Shown here in pieces: positions 45,215 to 56,765 of a stretch of DNA of 64,000 bases; positions within the stretch are counted from its first letter, which is position 1, and each line of letters starts with the position of its first letter. Source of the stretch: Castanea sativa. Taxonomy: Eukaryota; Streptophyta; Magnoliopsida; Fagales; Fagaceae. The position numbers and the translations under genes were made by a program. The DNA is taken from NCBI RefSeq assembly GCF_040712315.1, contig NC_134024.1, positions 29,069,158-29,133,157 on the forward strand, written 5' to 3'. The notes below the pieces were generated by a model. That model was not told the origin of the DNA. It worked only from the letters and a program-made list of their open reading frames with translations, and did no database searches.

Positions 45215-45930
45215 TTCTCTCATTTCTTGACTTATTTTAATCTATTGGGTTATTGTGTGAGGAATGCTAAATACTTTCTTTGCTTATATCCTGGATGAAA
45301 ATTATATGGTTTGCAAAAAGCTATTTGTTTGATGTTGTTAGTAACTGAAGTTTTACAATTAATACTGTTATTTTCAATCTTTAGTGCTTGCGAACATGTC
45401 TCTCATGTTACACTCAAATTTGTATTCATTGATCATGAGATAGACTGATTTCTAAGTGAAACAAAGAGCTTGAACTTTAGCCAAGCTTTTATTCATGAAT
45501 AGCTTTAATTAGGATGATTCTATTCGCTCATTTGCATTACCCTACAACATCAAGTTATGCTTAATTTATTTACATGATTCATGAATATAACTTGGGTCCA
45601 GTTAATGTATGCCCTTAGGGCATACATCTATTTTAGGAAAGTTTTATAAGAAATTGAAAATGCTGTCAAATAGTTAATCACTTTACAAGAAGTGAGTCTA
45701 AAAATAATAAAAAAAGTTAATTACTTTTTCATTTTTTTCATAATTTTATTTGTCTAAAATAGCTTACTAACATATGCCCAAAGGGTACATATTAGTGAAA
45801 CTCATATTACTTTACATTGTTAGGGATACATAAGATCAATTTATTTATTTTTAGGTGATAACATTGAACTTTTGATTGATGTAAAACAGACATCACAAAC
45901 CTTCCTAAAGCAACGAGGGCACCTAAAACG
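45215..45930. other. Host segment P2, left part, with empty site of element 1
   Basis: It matches 15530-15613 plus 29361-29930. TTATA at 45284-45288 occurs once, where element 1 has two flanking copies, so this is the unoccupied target. It includes a MITE copy (45596-45805) of the family at 29636. No gene is present. Confidence 0.85.
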
Positions 45931-48027
45931 ACACCGTTGCCTCAATTATGCTTTGATACCAATTATAAGAGAGAGTAAGGGAGTGTAAGAAGATTATGGA
46001 AACTGGTTAATGACATATATTGTTAAGAATGTATAAAAGATAACATGAAAATAGGGAATGGAACACATGATAAGATACAACAAGCTAAGGGATATTATTA
46101 GATTCAACAACTTTTTTACATCAGACATAAGAGAAACTGAGAGACATCTTACAAGGGCTTTCTTCACTCTTTGCCCGTTCCAAAGATGCAAGAGGCCTAT
46201 ATATAGGCAATAAGTTACAAAAATACTTTACATTCAGATGATAAGGAGTCTCTACAGTAGACGGTAGGGGTTGGATCCTTCTTGACAAATTTCCATATTA
46301 ACAGGGGTCCTGGTTGTTTAGTAATGTTATTAGATTGCCAAATGCCATACTGAGTTAAGGGGCCTGGATTGTGGTGATCTTCATTTGGATATGTTGCTGA
46401 TATTGGAGTAAATATCTTCTGACCAATAAAGATAAGGATGGCCAGGGCCATGTTCATGGTCGACATTTGTCAAGGGTAGTAAGGGCTGCTGGTATATTAT
46501 GTAGATAGCCTTGAAGTCCTTTGTCAAGTAAAGATAAAATGCTTAGAGATAAGTTTGGGAAAGGGAGAAATATCTCTGACTACCGAAGATAAGGTGGTAC
46601 GTCTGAAGACGTTTTTGGGACTTTTTTTTTTAAGTGTTAGAAATGTCTAGTCCCATCCATCTCTCCCTTGGAACCATTCTTCATCAACGTCAGCATCAAC
46701 ATCTGGATCATGGTTATGGTAGTAAGGGTCATCATGTCCAATAAAAGGATTAGACATTTCCCAATGATCTTCATGTGGCCACTGTTGTCTACAAGCATCA
46801 GGATCAGTTGGTACTATTTTAGGTAAGATTCCCTGATTAAGGGATTCTGCCAATGTGAGAGAATAGTAACAAGATGCCCAAGAAACATCCATGTTTGTGT
46901 GGAGAGTACCATCTGCATTAGTCACCCAATGCATTTCTGCAGGGTAGAGGATTCCTTCTACACGGACATCTTTTTTTGAATTGAGTTTGGCAACTAAACA
47001 TGCTGAAGTAACTTTGTGACCAAATCTTTGGTGCTCTGTTTTGGGATACTTTATCCATTCACCATCATGAGCACCATTTTTCAAGATTTCAAACCAGAAT
47101 TTGTGAAAATATTTATTTTCACGAAGGAAAATATATGTGTAAAATTCTAGCTCAAAATGGAGACACAAGTAATGCTCATTAAGTAAATACCACATGTAGA
47201 GGTAATGTACAACTGTCCAATTGGTTATCCAAAAAGCAAAATGGGTTTTCCATGGTTGGTCTATATCTTGGAAAATAGCAGGAAAATGGCACTAATGCTT
47301 TTTACGGTAATCATGGAGGACTCTAATGATTCTTTTGGATCTGGCTTCAAGGGTCAAGGTTTTTATTTGGTCTTTTATCTTTGGAGGAAGGGCTTCTACC
47401 ATATTAAGGATATCATTAGGGGCTGCAGAGGAAGGATTTGAGGATGAGGATGGATCAGTAATAGGATATACACACAGGGGTGGATGAATAATGGTGGTAT
47501 TAAGGATTGGAGGTTTTCTAGAAAGGTAATCAGTGATAAGGTTATCTTTTCCTTTGATGTGTTTGACTTGAAAAGACCATTGGGAAGACCAATTTGATCA
47601 TCTGAGTAATTGAGGATGTGGAAGCATTTTCCTTTTGAACTGGAAAATTTTGGGAAAGGAGGACATGCCCATTTCTACTAGAAAATTATGTCCTAGAAGA
47701 TGAAATTGGAATTTTTCAATTCCATGTTTGACTGCCAAGATTTCATTAAAAGTGGAATGGTAATGGAGTTCTGAGGGCTTGAATGCACCACTTTTATAAC
47801 CAAAAAAATTTCTTTTGCCATCAACTTCTTCAAAGAGAGCTGCTGCCCAGAACTCATCACTTGCATCTGTTTGCAAAATCTGTTTGCCTGGTCTTGGAAT
47901 CTGTAAAGGGGGAAGCCTTTCTGCTAATCTTTTCAATTGTTGGACTCTAGAGTTTGAGCTGTGAGGAGTTTTATTTGGTTGTTGAGATGAGAGTTGTGTT
48001 AAAAAGAAAGAAATATTAGGCAATGTG
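45930..48027 (-). pseudogene. Endogenous pararetrovirus (Caulimoviridae-like) fragment
   Basis: A minus-strand fragment of an old viral integration. Bases 48023-47598 encode an RNase H region (LPPLQIPRPG, TDASDEFW, YHSTFNEILAVKHGIEKFQF), as found after reverse transcriptase in plant pararetroviruses. Bases 47195-46647 encode a further polyprotein-like part with an acidic end (DPDVDADVDEEW). An apparent intergenic region follows, with a TATATATAGGC box (about 46195-46206, minus strand) and a Met-tRNA primer-site match (TTGGTATCAAAGC, about 45966-45953). The reverse transcriptase, coat and movement regions are absent. Frames are broken between the two coding pieces (47598-47195). The order coding, intergenic, primer site fits a circular viral genome. 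A piece of its edge is also in P1 (31000-31075). Family placement is from motif knowledge. Confidence 0.75.
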
Positions 48028-48660
48028 GGGCATCACTATAGAGGAGGCAAAGGGCAGTAGCATTGAGATTGAGAATTGAAGGGGGAAAGTAAATTTTTGT
48101 TTAGAAATGAGCTGCCAAATATGCTATTTGGAGAGAGTGAGTTATTGTTCATTGGATAAACTACAAATATTTGGACAATTAATTGAGCTGCTACCTATTA
48201 TCTTAGTTGAGAACAAATAGTCATTGTCTAATGGATTAAATACAAATCTCAGGACAACCGGGTTGGAAGGGCCGGTTATATTTTTTTAGGAGGGCACATA
48301 TCCTATTTATATGTAAGTCATAAAAGAAAATTAAAATTTAAGGAGCAATGTAGCCCCCCCCCCCCCCCCCCCTTGCGTGCAACCCAACCTAGTACAATAT
48401 TAGACAAGGATTGGAAACATCATTTTTAGAATATCTTTTTGTTTTGTATGTTCTTAAGTAGTGCACTTCTAGACAGAAGAGAGTGAAATTTATTTCTCTA
48501 TCAAAAATATAAATTAAAAAAAAAAAAGAAAGATGATGGAGTAAGTTAGTGTAGAGTGAGTGACTACTAAGCCGTCCCCAGTTGCCAAAAGAATACTTGG
48601 TTCATACCAGATGCACTATAAATAAAGGAGATCCATTTGAGACTTTCACATGCAGTTGTT

Positions 48661-48692
<32 letters not shown>
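48028..48692 (+). promoter_or_regulatory. Upstream region of NRAMP copy B
   Basis: Shared with 38769-39235 and, in part, with 59457-59822. It holds a 19-base run of C (48354-48372; only four C in P1), a TATA box (TATAAATA, 48617-48624) and a GA repeat (48664-48692) reaching to the ATG. The GCACTATAAATAA box and the ACTTTCACATGCAG leader are conserved with copy C. Confidence 0.65.
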
Positions 48693-48695
<3 letters not shown>

Positions 48696-49049
48696 CAGAA
48701 GCAACAGCAGCAAGTAAGTGACGTAGTACCATCATCAACATGGGGGTAGAGGGAGCAACCGTGTAGTAGCCATTAATCTGGAGGGAACCCCATCTGCCAA
48801 TATCACTGACAGTCCTAATAAACAGTTTGATCATAATGAGGACTCTCTGGTTTCACTCTTATAACCCTCTTTTATTTCTTTCTTAGCTATGCATTTTCTA
48901 TTTTTAAATCACTTAGTTCTATATGTTTATATAAATTGCCTTGTTTGGATAATATATGATGTTCCAGAAATCTAGGTGGAGAAAGTTCCTAACATATGTA
49001 GGCCCTGGATTCCTTGTCTCCATTGCTTATATTGACCCAGGCAATTGTA

Positions 49050-49054
<5 letters not shown>

Positions 49055-49101
<47 letters not shown>
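49055..49101. repeat. (CT)n microsatellite in intron 2 of copy B
   Basis: About 47 bp of CT/TC repeats directly after the donor site, followed by a (GT)n-like stretch. Copy C has only a short CTCTTTCTGCCTCTCCCTC at this place, so the run expanded in copy B. Confidence 0.95.
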
Positions 49102-49103
<2 letters not shown>

Positions 49104-49409
49104 GTGTGTGTGTGTTTGTGTGCATGTGTGTGTTTGATAGAGTAATATCATTTTTACCATGTCACAGTGGAAACTGATCTACAAGCTGGAGCAAGTTACA
49201 GATTTAAGGTAAATCAAAAAAAAAAAAAAAAATGGAACTATTACACGAAGTATTATGGAAAAGAGAATGAAAACAAGAGCATTTATTTATTATCTTAACG
49301 CATGCAAATATATTATATAGGATTATTTTGAAATATTTCCAAAGAAATTATTTTTACTCATTATATTACTTCTTGATAAAAGGAGAGGAAATATAGATTA
49401 AGATTAATA

Positions 49410-50486
49410 TGGTAAAGTTGTGATTTATAACTATGTTTTATGTTGGCTTTATTCCATGACAAAAAGTGTTGTATTTGCTTTAATTTTGTTCCTTGTACTT
49501 TGTGAGATTTTATTGTATTGGGTTTAGTATTAAGTTGGTGAAGACTCAAGCTTAATTGAAGATCAGTAGATTTCGTGACTGTCTTGCTAGATACTAACCC
49601 GTGAAAGAGCCACGTGAGAAGCACATGCTGGAAGCTGAAGCGTCGTGCTAGCCTGGAGGTGTTCGAGATTGTCTCGCGGTTAAGGCCTTCCCGCGATACA
49701 CCCACAAAACTCTCTATTTGGAGGATTTTTAAGTGCGACTTTCTTACCCTTCATCCACACTATATATACCCTCATTACCCACATATGTGTAAGGAGGCTA
49801 TTCAGAGAGAAAAACCCTAGATAGGTTTTCAACAACACACACACCCATCTTTTAGAGAGAGAGCTACTCATCTTTAGAGAAAAATCATTGTAACATCTTC
49901 TTCTTCCCTCTCCCATTGCCATACCTTGAGAGGAGATTTGTACTCAAACACAATCCACACATTTTCAAAGTGCAGAGAGTGTTTTGGAACTTGGGAAGCT
50001 TTGGGGATTTGCCAAAAGAAGCCGGTGAGGCTTGGCGGATGCAATCGGGTATATTGCGGGATCTGGAAAGCTAGAGAAGACATGACTCCGTGAAGTCCGT
50101 TGGTAGCAGGAGGTTGTAGGGCTCAAGTACATTGGGTAGACTAGGCTTGAAAGGTCTTTTGTTATTCGTGTACTCTAACTTTATTCTCTAGTGGATCGAT
50201 TACCGCTTGGAGAGCAGCGGAGAGGTTTTTCGCCGAGTTCTTCTGTTTCCTCTTCGATAACACATCGCGGTATTATCTTGTGTTTGCATCTTTCTTCCCT
50301 TACTCTTGTGCTTTACTTTTATTTTTTGTTATTTATGTTTATGCACTAGAGTAGTATCGGTTGTTTTCGCTTCATTTACTCTTGTTTCCGCACTTAGATA
50401 AGTTAGAGTAAAAGCAATCTAGCCGTAATCTTTTATTTTGAGGTCTAAACAGCTCTTGTGTTTTTTAACACAAATTAGAGCTTTCA
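49410..50486 (+). mobile_element. LTR of the element 1 family in intron 3 of copy B
   Basis: It starts TGGTAAAGTTGTGATTTA and ends TTAGAGCTTTCA, a full-length LTR with the CGCGA motifs (49565-49705) and a TATATATACCCTCATTACCC box (about 49762). It breaks homology with intron 3 of copy C at GATTAATAT. No target duplication is seen: TAATA on the left, ACTTG on the right. Confidence 0.85.
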
Positions 50487-51602
50487 ACTTGCAATATTGT
50501 TGATACTCATTTTTGTAAAAATCCTACAAACTCAATGCAAGTTAAGCACAATTTATTTTTGGGTCCAATTCATGTATTTTATCTTATTTTATTCTCTTTT
50601 TCATGGCATGACCCAAGGGTGTGGTTTGGTTGGTGTGGGTAGACTTTTTACATGAGCCCAAAACATAGGTCATGCTATGTAGGATGGATATGTTTGCATG
50701 ACCTAGTACTCATGGAGAATGTCATGTCAAAATATTTCAACCAAATGGAGACTTATATATCCTGTTTTATGTGTCTAAAATCTTTAGAAAAACCTTCTTT
50801 AGCCCTAAGAACAAGCTAACTTCTTAGGCCACTTAGTCCCATGGGGTTGAATTGGCTAGAGAAGAGCACTCAATCCCAATTGATCAAGCTTTTCCCCTTT
50901 TGATGTAAAAAGCAAGCCAACTCTTTATCTAAACAAAAGTAATCTGAGTACAAACATCAAAATAGTACCAAAGAGGTCCATGGCCTCATCCATTATACAT
51001 AGACAAGTCCTTAAGGACATCCCAAGCTTGTTATAAACCAACTAGCCACGTTTTACCTACAAAAGCTCTAACTTTAGAGCAAAAGCTCATAAACAGAAGC
51101 ATAAGAGCCACATTCGGAGGTCTTGGAGTGAAAATAATGGCACAATCGATTCTTCCCTTTCTCCCTCACCAACTTTCTCAAAGTTTTCTTCTTGTTTTAT
51201 GTGAAGAAAAGTTTCAAATTTATGTATTTCGCATATTTTGTCATTTTTTTTTGTTGTCTAGCACCTTGGACTTGTTCTTGTAATGCACCAATAGCATCTA
51301 TTTAACCAATATTGGAATTTTAGACTTGAAGTGCATTTGGCATGGATTATTTTTGCCAACTTATTTTACTATTCAGCTTATTTTTACTACTATTTATGGG
51401 CCCCAATACACTTTTTGGTTCTATTCATGGGTCCTACTGTACTATTTTAGCTAATTTTTACCTTAATCTACAGTACTTTCTGCAAAAAGTTTTCAATTTC
51501 AGCAAAATAAGCGAATTTCAAACAGACCCTTGATCTCCTCCATCTTATTTCATTTTCTAAGAACCAAAGGGAATCCCCTATTCAAAAATCGTCCCCAACA
51601 AA
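50487..51602. other. Insert in intron 3 of copy B, unassigned, with a MITE
   Basis: It has no counterpart in copy C. Homology to copy C intron 3 resumes at about 51603 (TTCTTGGGTGCATTCATGCA). Bases about 51322-51532 look like a MITE with TTGGCATGGATT and CAAACAGACCC ends. The rest resembles LTR or leader DNA, but I cannot name it and see no gene. Confidence 0.5.
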
Positions 51603-53721
51603 TGTTAATGTATTTCTTGGGTGCATTCATGCATATGAATTTTTTTTTTCCTTTTGTTACTTTTAGTTTCAATTATTGTTAAAGCAACTTAATAGACTTG
51701 AGAAGTAATGTCATATTCTAAATAAATTGTTTCTTATATAAACTCATTTTACATGAAAAATAAATGCATTTCCTATAAATTAATACATGAATTTAAATAC
51801 ATTTACCCCCATTAACATATGAGAATGAATTAATACTTTGATATGAATACAAAGTTTTGATGAGATGAAAATTTAAATAAAATGTATTTCATTTTCTATC
51901 AAAGATGTACGACTCATGGCACAAATTTAAAGTACTGTAACTTACTTAGGTTCATATTTTTAGATGAAAATATACTTCTGACCTTTAAAGTTTGAGACTA
52001 TCTTCATTTTGGCAATTTCTGTCTTATAAATTCATTTTGGCTCTTCATGTTTGACTTGGTTTTTGTATTGGCCCTCTAAGTTTCAAGTTTTTCATTCAAA
52101 ACGAAATTTTGAAATGTAAATGACCAAAATAAAAACAACCCAAAACTTTAAAGACAAAAAATATACTGAAACATGAAGGCCAAAATAATTAGAAATTATT
52201 TACAAGAGAAACACTAAGCATGGTCGTGCTATTCTCTATTTTCAGCAACTATGGGTGATACTTATTGGGTTGATCTTTGCACTCATAATTCAATCACTAG
52301 CTGAAAATCTTGGTGTAAGCACTGGTAAGATGCACAGCAAACAAATTATAGACAAAAATAGCCAATTGATAAAAGCTATTATAGTTTCTTCCCCAATTTT
52401 GTTTCTACTAGTAATTAATCAATCCAAGTATTTGTTTACTGTTTACATATCTCGACAGGAAAACACCTTTCAGAATTATGTAAGTTTGAGTACCCAAAAA
52501 ATATGAAGTTTTGCCTATGGTTGCTAGCCGAGATTACTGTCATAGCCGCTGACATACCCGAAGGTAAAACAATAAAATTGACTTTTTAAAAAAAAATAAT
52601 AATAATAATATCTTTACCATTCATGCATGTAGTGGTCTTATTATTCTTGAATTTTCTGTTGGGTCATGTTGAGCCTAATTTGTTTTTTAATCTAGTTTGT
52701 GACCCAACCCAACATGAAAGCATGCCAATTTTAAAAAGGAGAAGGTTCCATTTAACAAAATCTTGGCCAAGTAGGAAAAGCAGGAAATAGTGCTCTGAGG
52801 CTTAGTCCATGGCTACCCCTAGGAAAAAAATTTGTCCCAATTTTAGCCCTTTTAGTATTTGCAATTTAGGTATTTATTTGTTACTTCATTTTAGGGTTTG
52901 AATGTATTAATGACTGCTTCTTCTGTAATTTCTCTCTGATAGAGTAAACACACAACAATTTTGTGGTCATAGGAAAATTACCAAACCAAGTAAATTTCTT
53001 AGGTCATACAATTGCTTTTATTTGTTATTTTTCTTCTATTTTTTGTCGCTCACAAATTTGGATATAGGTTGAATTCCCAACACATTCCTCAACTATTTCT
53101 CATTGTTCATATTCAAATTAAGAGAAGAATAACACAGCAAATAAACAAGACAATATAGACAATGTCATTAATAAATAACTTTCTAATTTTTTTTATATAT
53201 TTGTGGTAGTGATTGAGACAGTCTTTGAACTAAATGTATTGTTTCACATGCCAGTCTGGTATGGAGTTCTCCTCACTGGTTTAAGCACTCTCTTACTTCT
53301 TGGCCTGCAAAAATACGGGGTAATTTATTCATTATTTAAACTTTCTAGGGCATAATTTAAGAATCTTTTCTGCTTCATTACTTGTGTATGAAATTTGGGT
53401 GGTTAATTTTTATGCTCTACTATATGTCCGCATACTTTGTATACTATACTTATGCCAACTATCCATTATCTACGTATGTTTTTGTCTAGCCCTTAACGTT
53501 CTCCTTTTTTATTCTTTTTTAATAAATTCAGTCTAATATTCTTATGGCCAACTATCAACTACTACGTAAGTTTTTGGCCATTTTTTTATTATTTTTTTTC
53601 AGAAATGTGTATAATATTTTTATGCTCAACTATCTACTTATGCCATTCAAAAAAAAAAAACTACGTAAGTTGTGTGATGTATAGTTACATTTTATTTCAT
53701 AGTTTGTGACTTGTAAGCAAG

Positions 53722-54290
53722 GAAGTCAATACCATAACGGAGGCTGTACCAGTTTGGCCACCGGTACGATATATTTCGGATACCAATTGATACTGGTGTA
53801 ACATTTCGGGTTTACTGCTATTTTATATATTTAATACATAAACACACACACACACACACACAAAATCCCTATTTACCATAAAACATTACCTCAAAAATCT
53901 CTGTTTACCATAAAACATTACTTCAATTGTTCATTGTATACAAAGAAAAAAAAAACACAATAAAAAAAATAAAAAAAATAAAAACTTAATTGTTCATTGT
54001 ATACAAAGAAAACAAATAATATCAGTGGTGTTTATGGTGCGGCTTGGGTAGTATTTAGGGTTAGATTAGGATTTGAAATTACCATCTCGCCCTTAAAAAA
54101 CTACCACAATTACAAAAACAAAAAAAAAACAGCATTTTGTATGGCCGGTATGGTATTCATTTACCGGCCGGAATTCGCTGGTACGCGGCTGGTATGGCCG
54201 GTATTTTTTTCGGTACGAAATAAGAGTGTACCTGTACCGGTACACTGGCCGGTACGGGCCGATACGGTACAATATCAGTAACACTGCCTG
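53722..54290. mobile_element. Repeat element rich in CCGGTAC motifs
   Basis: It interrupts intron 6 homology between copies B and C. Multiple CCGGTAC, GGCCGGTA and GTACCGG palindromic motifs occur at both ends (GGCCACCGGTACGATAT on the left, TACCGGTACACTGGCCGGTA on the right), with an AT-rich middle containing repeated CATTGTATACAAAGAAAA. No coding sequence. Class uncertain. Confidence 0.5.
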
Positions 54291-54544
54291 TAAGTAATTG
54301 GATTCATATAAACAATAGGAAAGAAGGGGTATTGACTCGGTCGCAGGCTTTTGAATCCATTCACACTACAAATTTTCTATCTATTTTATTTTTTAATCAT
54401 TGTGATAGTTTGATAATTTTATAAAGTTAAAAATCTTAAAATTGAATATAGTATAACCTCTGTGACTATCAAATGCAAGTCAAAACAATTCACACTAATT
54501 GAATCGAACGAAACACCTTCATTCACCGAAGTTGTGAATTAATA

Positions 54545-54548
<4 letters not shown>

Positions 54549-54580
<32 letters not shown>
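54549..54580. repeat. (TA)n microsatellite
   Basis: About 32 bp of TA, directly before the MITE at 54582. Confidence 0.95.
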
Positions 54581-54581
<1 letters not shown>

Positions 54582-54583
<2 letters not shown>

Positions 54584-55816
54584 TCCAGTTAATGTGTGCC
54601 CTTAGAGCATTTGCAGCAGTGTAGCTAAATAGCTATATAGCTATTTTAGCTACACCAAAACAAAAAAGATGGTTGTAATAGTGGAGCTAAAGCTAAAAAT
54701 TTTAGCTTCTCAGCTACAGTGCGCAGCTAAAGATAGCTGTGCACTATAGCTCAAAAGTATAAAAAAAAAAAAAAAAAACTATTTTATGTTGTATTCACAC
54801 TAATCATAATATTTTAATATTATTTTTTTCTTATCTTTTCTTCTCTCCTCTTTTCCATTTCTGCCCGTTGCTCCTCTTTACTCAGTCCTCACCCTCTTCA
54901 TTTTTGCCCGTTGCCACTGACCAAGCCCATGCCTAGCGCCGACCACTCTATCTTGCATTTTCTTTCTCTGATGAAATTTTTGGGGGTATTTTGTTTACAG
55001 TATTTTCCAATTTGGCTATTGTGGGGGCGGCGATGAAGATAGAGTGAAAGGGAAAGAAAGACAAAGCTGAAGTAGAAAAACAAAAATGCAAGTGAAGATA
55101 GAGTGAAGATAAGAAAGTATATGCGTGTGGAGGAGATAAGAGGAGTATACGTGTGTGGAGGAGAAAACAAAGAGAAAAAAAGAAAGAAAAAGAAAAGAAA
55201 AGAAAGAAACGTGTATTTGGATGAATAATAAGAATTTAAAATTAAGAAATGTTACCATAATATTTTTGCAATAAATTTTAAGTGGTAGGTTATTACTATC
55301 TAATATTGGTGAGAAAAAAATAATTTTTCTGATGGTGGCAATGGTGGTAGTTACAATGGTGGTGGCAGTGGCTGTGATTGTTGTTTATTGTAGAGAATAC
55401 ATTATTTTATCATGTGACGGCGGAGGCCGTGACGTTGGTAGTGGAAGAGTCGGTGGCGGTTTCAGGTGGTTGTGATTGTTGTTTATTGTAGTTGATGTAT
55501 TATTTTATTGTAGTGGATATATTATTTTATTGTAATGTTTATATTATTTTATTATGTTAAAAGTTAAAATAGATCCACTGCTGTAGCATGTGACTAGGTA
55601 AAATAGATAAAGTAACTTTTTGTGATGTCAAATAGCTAAATTTTTAGCTTCACTATTGTAGATGCTTTTAGAGCACATATTAACCATCCATTTTGGGAAA
55701 AATTTTATGAAGAATTAAAAAAGTTGTCAAAACAGTTAATTACTTTTTTGTTTTTCCATAAAAAGTTTTCTAAAATGGTTTACTAATGTATGCCCTAAGG
55801 GCACACGATAGTAAAT

Positions 55817-55818
<2 letters not shown>
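54582..55818. mobile_element. MITE of the 29636 family, split by a nested element
   Basis: The left piece (GGTCCAGTTAATGTGTGCCC) and the right piece (ATTAACCATCCATTTTGGGA to ATGTATGCCCTAAGGGCACA, 55677-55818) together make one MITE copy. They are separated by the 54603-55667 element. Confidence 0.65.
54603..55667. mobile_element. Non-autonomous TIR element of about 1.06 kb nested in a MITE
   Basis: Ends are inverted: GCATTTGCAGCAGTGTAGCT on the left, and on the right the complement of GCATCTACAATAGTGAAGCT. TTAGAGCA occurs at both borders and is a candidate 8-bp target duplication, which would fit a hAT-type element. The interior has repeated AGCTA motifs, T-rich DNA and GGTGGC repeats. No transposase. 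Confidence 0.6.

Positions 55819-55819
<1 letters not shown>

Positions 55820-55876
<57 letters not shown>
55820..55876. repeat. (TA)n microsatellite
   Basis: About 57 bp of TA followed by ATGTATGCATG repeats. Confidence 0.95.
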
Positions 55877-55880
<4 letters not shown>

Positions 55881-56039
55881 GTATGTATGCATGTATGCAT
55901 TTTACTGTTTATTTGAAAAGACAATTACGTGGACTTTATTATTATTTTTTCCCTCTTTATTCGTGTGGATTGCATCATTGTTTAAGTAGGTCTAATTATC
56001 TCTCAAAAAATTAATATAAAAAGAGAAGGAGGTACTAGT

Positions 56040-56612
56040 TTATTTTAATTTGCTTCTCCCCAATTCTTGATGACAAAGTCAAACAATTAACCACCGGACC
56101 CATAGGTCGGGATGGTACCTCCCCCATGCACTAAATTAAAACGTGCCATGGGCTTTACTGGCTAGCATTCCTACTGGGCCAGCCCATTCCGTGCCATGGG
56201 CTTCCTCAGCCCATTTCATTCCTTGATCTTCCTTGGCCCATTTCATTCTTCCTTACCTCTTTCACTCCCATGGGTTTTTGCTAAATCTTTTGGGCTTCCC
56301 GATTACCACATCCTTACCTTTTAGGCTTATTGACCTTTATGTCAGCCCTATGAATTTACGAATTCCTTTCTTGGGCTTTCCCGACCCATTTTACTTTTTC
56401 TCCATCTCTTATAATTTTCATGGGTTTACTACTTCATTCTTTGGGTTTCCTCGGCCCATTTGCTTTCTTCCTGGTCACTTATTATTTTTGTGGGCTTGTT
56501 GATCATTATTCCTACCATTTTGGCTTGATGGTCTTTACTTTACTATTTTCTTTCCCCATCTTTTTTATATTGTTGGGCTTTTTCTACCATTGGACCCTTT
56601 TGTCAAAAGTGG
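56040..56612 (-). mobile_element. Possible LTR fragment, GGGCC-rich
   Basis: It contains many GGGCTT / GGCCCATTT repeats and ends GTGGGCATCAACA. Inverted, that is TGTTGATGCCCAC, a plausible LTR start. The partner LTR is not in the window. An open frame of 89 codons (56233-56502) reads repeated PHGFL/FLGFP units and is probably chance. Confidence 0.35.
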
Positions 56613-56624
56613 GCATCAACAAAA

Positions 56625-56765
56625 GTCTCTAGTAATTAAATAAGAGATCTGGGATTTAATCATTGCCTATACTAAAAACTGATTTGACTTGGTCTAATGA
56701 TAAAGAACACAATTATTAGAAGCAGATGTCGTAAATTGCAAATTCAAAAAAAAAAAGATAAAAGT
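56625..56765 (+). repeat. SINE-like repeat, second copy
   Basis: It has the same block order as 696-850 (AATAAGAGATCTGGGA, ACTGATTTGACTTGGTCTAA, AGAAGCAGATG) and ends in a tract of A. More diverged in the B-box part. Confidence 0.5.

Larger units (their letters stand above)
48693..53319 (+). pseudogene. NRAMP metal transporter copy B, pseudogene
   Basis: Six exons align with copy C: 48693-48849, 48968-49046 ([20 protein letters not shown], then YIDPGN), 49168-49208 ([13 protein letters not shown]), 52246-52324, 52459-52563 (ADIPE) and 53210-53319. All splice sites and phases after exon 1 are kept. Exon 1 has one extra base near 48745, giving a TAG at 48747-48749 after 18 codons. Exon 6 reads VIETVFEL where copy C has VIGTAFAL. 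Exons 7 onward are missing: transposon-rich DNA follows, although intron 6 homology continues to about 54540. Intron 3 carries 2.2 kb of insertions. The DPGN metal-site motif remains, but no full protein can be made. Confidence 0.92.

Noticed and set aside
55736..55924. Frame with a YIYIYI repeat on the minus strand
   Set aside because: Translation of the (TA)n microsatellite.
56233..56502. Open frame of 89 codons rich in FLGFP/PHGFL units
   Set aside because: Built from a GGGCTT/GGCCCATTT low-complexity repeat; no start context, no family, and likely part of an LTR fragment.
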